64,000 bases of DNA from Verrucomicrobiia bacterium (lineage in GTDB: Bacteria; Verrucomicrobiota; Verrucomicrobiia; Limisphaerales; JADLHS01): positions 321,362 through 385,361 of the forward strand of contig JAMLJH010000001.1 in the NCBI GenBank assembly GCA_023953615.1, written 5' to 3'. How positions within the stretch are numbered: the first letter of the stretch is position 1; each line of letters begins with the position of its first letter. The position numbers and the translations under genes were made by a program. Positions 63,173 through 64,000 of the stretch are shown here, one piece after another. Under the pieces are notes generated by a model. It saw nothing but the letters and a program-made list of their open reading frames with translations, searched no databases and was not told the DNA's origin.

Positions 63173-64000
63173 TCACCTTCGTATCAGGCGGAAGAAACTT
63201 TGCGTCTCGTCACGCGGCAAGACCACAACCAGCGCACTATCAATCAAGGCGGGTTCAGTCAGCACATCTGACCATTCAGAGTCCAGGCGGGGCGCGGATT
63301 GGAGTTGGTAGTTGAACTGGACAGCTGGCCACGCCAAGCGCACCCAATCCGCCTCGGCCGTCATGGACAAATTGGGTCGGGAGAGGAAGCTTGCGTACTC
63401 TCCGACCATGACGGTTTCGATTTCCGCTGGCGTCAGCGCCGCATCGAAGACGGCAATTTCGTCCAGCAAACCGTTCCAGGTATGATCAGCGGGCTGGGCC
63501 AGCTCACTTCCTATTAAGATTCTGTCATTATATTGAAAATAGCCACCCAATGCCTCGACAACTGGAATTGCGGCCATCCCGCCCAGCGGACCTTTGTTTC
63601 CATTTCGATAGATAGTCAGCTCCGCGCCGTTGTACACGACCGCCCAGTGCACCCATTGATCGAATAACGGAGAGAGGTCAGGAAATTCTCCCCAGCCCAT
63701 TTGCCACCCTAAGTTTCCAATGCGTGACCAGGTATAGAATTGCGGATCCCCACCAGCACCTGAGCTGAACTGAAATGCCCAACCGTCCTCGATTACCAGG
63801 ATGCGCCCATACGTGGCAACAAACCCACCCGTCCCGTTGGAATCCTCATAAGCCCACGCCGTCACCGTCCAAGGATTGGTTTTTGTCAGGCCGATCATGA
63901 GTGAATCATTCTCCGGAATGCTCACGTAGGCCCGATCCGTCCAGTTATTGGTGAATCGCAATGCACCGCCAAAACCCGCTTGGCCTTCCGCCCGGGCCGG
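63173..64000 (-). CDS. LamG-domain secreted protein, 5' end cut by window edge
   Basis: The frame is open to the window edge: upstream of the TTG at 63961 it continues as 'ARAEGQAGFGGALRF', so the true start lies outside. The visible part is a LamG/concanavalin-type fold: 'WTVTAWAYEDSNGTGGFVATYG', 'QWVHWAVVYNGAELTIYRNGNKGPLGG', 'ILIGSELAQPADHTWNGLLDEIAVFDAALTPAEIETV'. It ends with the module shared by the other secreted proteins: 'LSMTAEADWVRLAWP' to 'QSFFRLIRR'. Likely a surface or extracellular glycan-binding protein; the rest of the protein is unknown. Confidence 0.85.
   Translation of the reverse strand, partial: PARAEGQAGFGGALRFTNNWTDRAYVSIPENDSLMIGLTKTNPWTVTAWAYEDSNGTGGFVATYGRILVIEDGWAFQFSSGAGGDPQFYTWSRIGNLGWQMGWGEFPDLSPLFDQWVHWAVVYNGAELTIYRNGNKGPLGGMAAIPVVEALGGYFQYNDRILIGSELAQPADHTWNGLLDEIAVFDAALTPAEIETVMVGEYASFLSRPNLSMTAEADWVRLAWPAVQFNYQLQSAPRLDSEWSDVLTEPALIDSALVVVLPRDETQSFFRLIRR

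Overview
The window reads as a chromosomal segment of a GC-rich, Gram-negative member of the Verrucomicrobiota, most likely the Limisphaerales (Pedosphaera) lineage. The pointers are a DUF1800/DUF1501 pair with twin-arginine signals, a pseudopilin-like protein with the H-X9-DG signature, secreted LamG, lamin-tail and Ig-like proteins that share one C-terminal module, many twin-arginine-type secreted proteins, and a heptose-phosphatase-type HAD protein. This placement is inferred from gene content, not from a search. I see no rRNA, CRISPR array, insertion sequence or prophage.

Layout. Positions 1-9.5 kb: a truncated secreted protein, a divergent subtilisin-type protease, an RND efflux pump with its adaptor, galE, and a NamZ-like (DUF1343) cell-wall enzyme. 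Positions 9.5-17.4 kb: a cluster of perfect hairpins, a MoeB/rhodanese fusion, a four-unit LamG protein, a DUF6941 protein, a protein built from nine SANT/Myb-like repeats, and an exported aldo/keto reductase. Positions 17.6-25.4 kb: a three-gene ABC-2 export operon and the DUF1800/DUF1501 pair. Positions 25.8-31.1 kb: a lysine catabolic pair (lysine 6-aminotransferase and aminoadipate semialdehyde dehydrogenase), nrdR with a translationally coupled unknown gene, a HIT protein and exonuclease III.

Positions 31-44 kb: a NIPSNAP protein, a GmhB-like phosphatase, a pseudopilin plus large lamin-tail protein operon, a divergent GT81 / GT4-HAD glycosyltransferase locus that may make a glycosylglycerate-type solute, and secreted or TPR proteins. 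Positions 43.8-50 kb: a closely packed run pgk-tpiA-secG-oppA-oppB-oppC under one good promoter. Positions 50-58.9 kb: DUF721/DciA, a GH42 protein that lacks the usual acid/base glutamate, a polyprenyl synthase, glnD, an MFS protein and fabI. Positions 59-64 kb: tRNA-Leu(CAG), a gene remnant, a MazF/PemK toxin-antitoxin pair, a large secreted glycosidase-like protein and a truncated LamG protein.

The most unusual items are the nine-repeat SANT-like protein (14989-16380), the glycosyltransferase/HAD locus (37095-40666), the GH42 protein with Gly in place of the acid/base Glu, the hairpin cluster at 9660-9853, and the C-terminal module shared by four secreted proteins. Start codons were moved inward where a signal peptide, ribosome binding site or family alignment favoured a later start; each case is noted.
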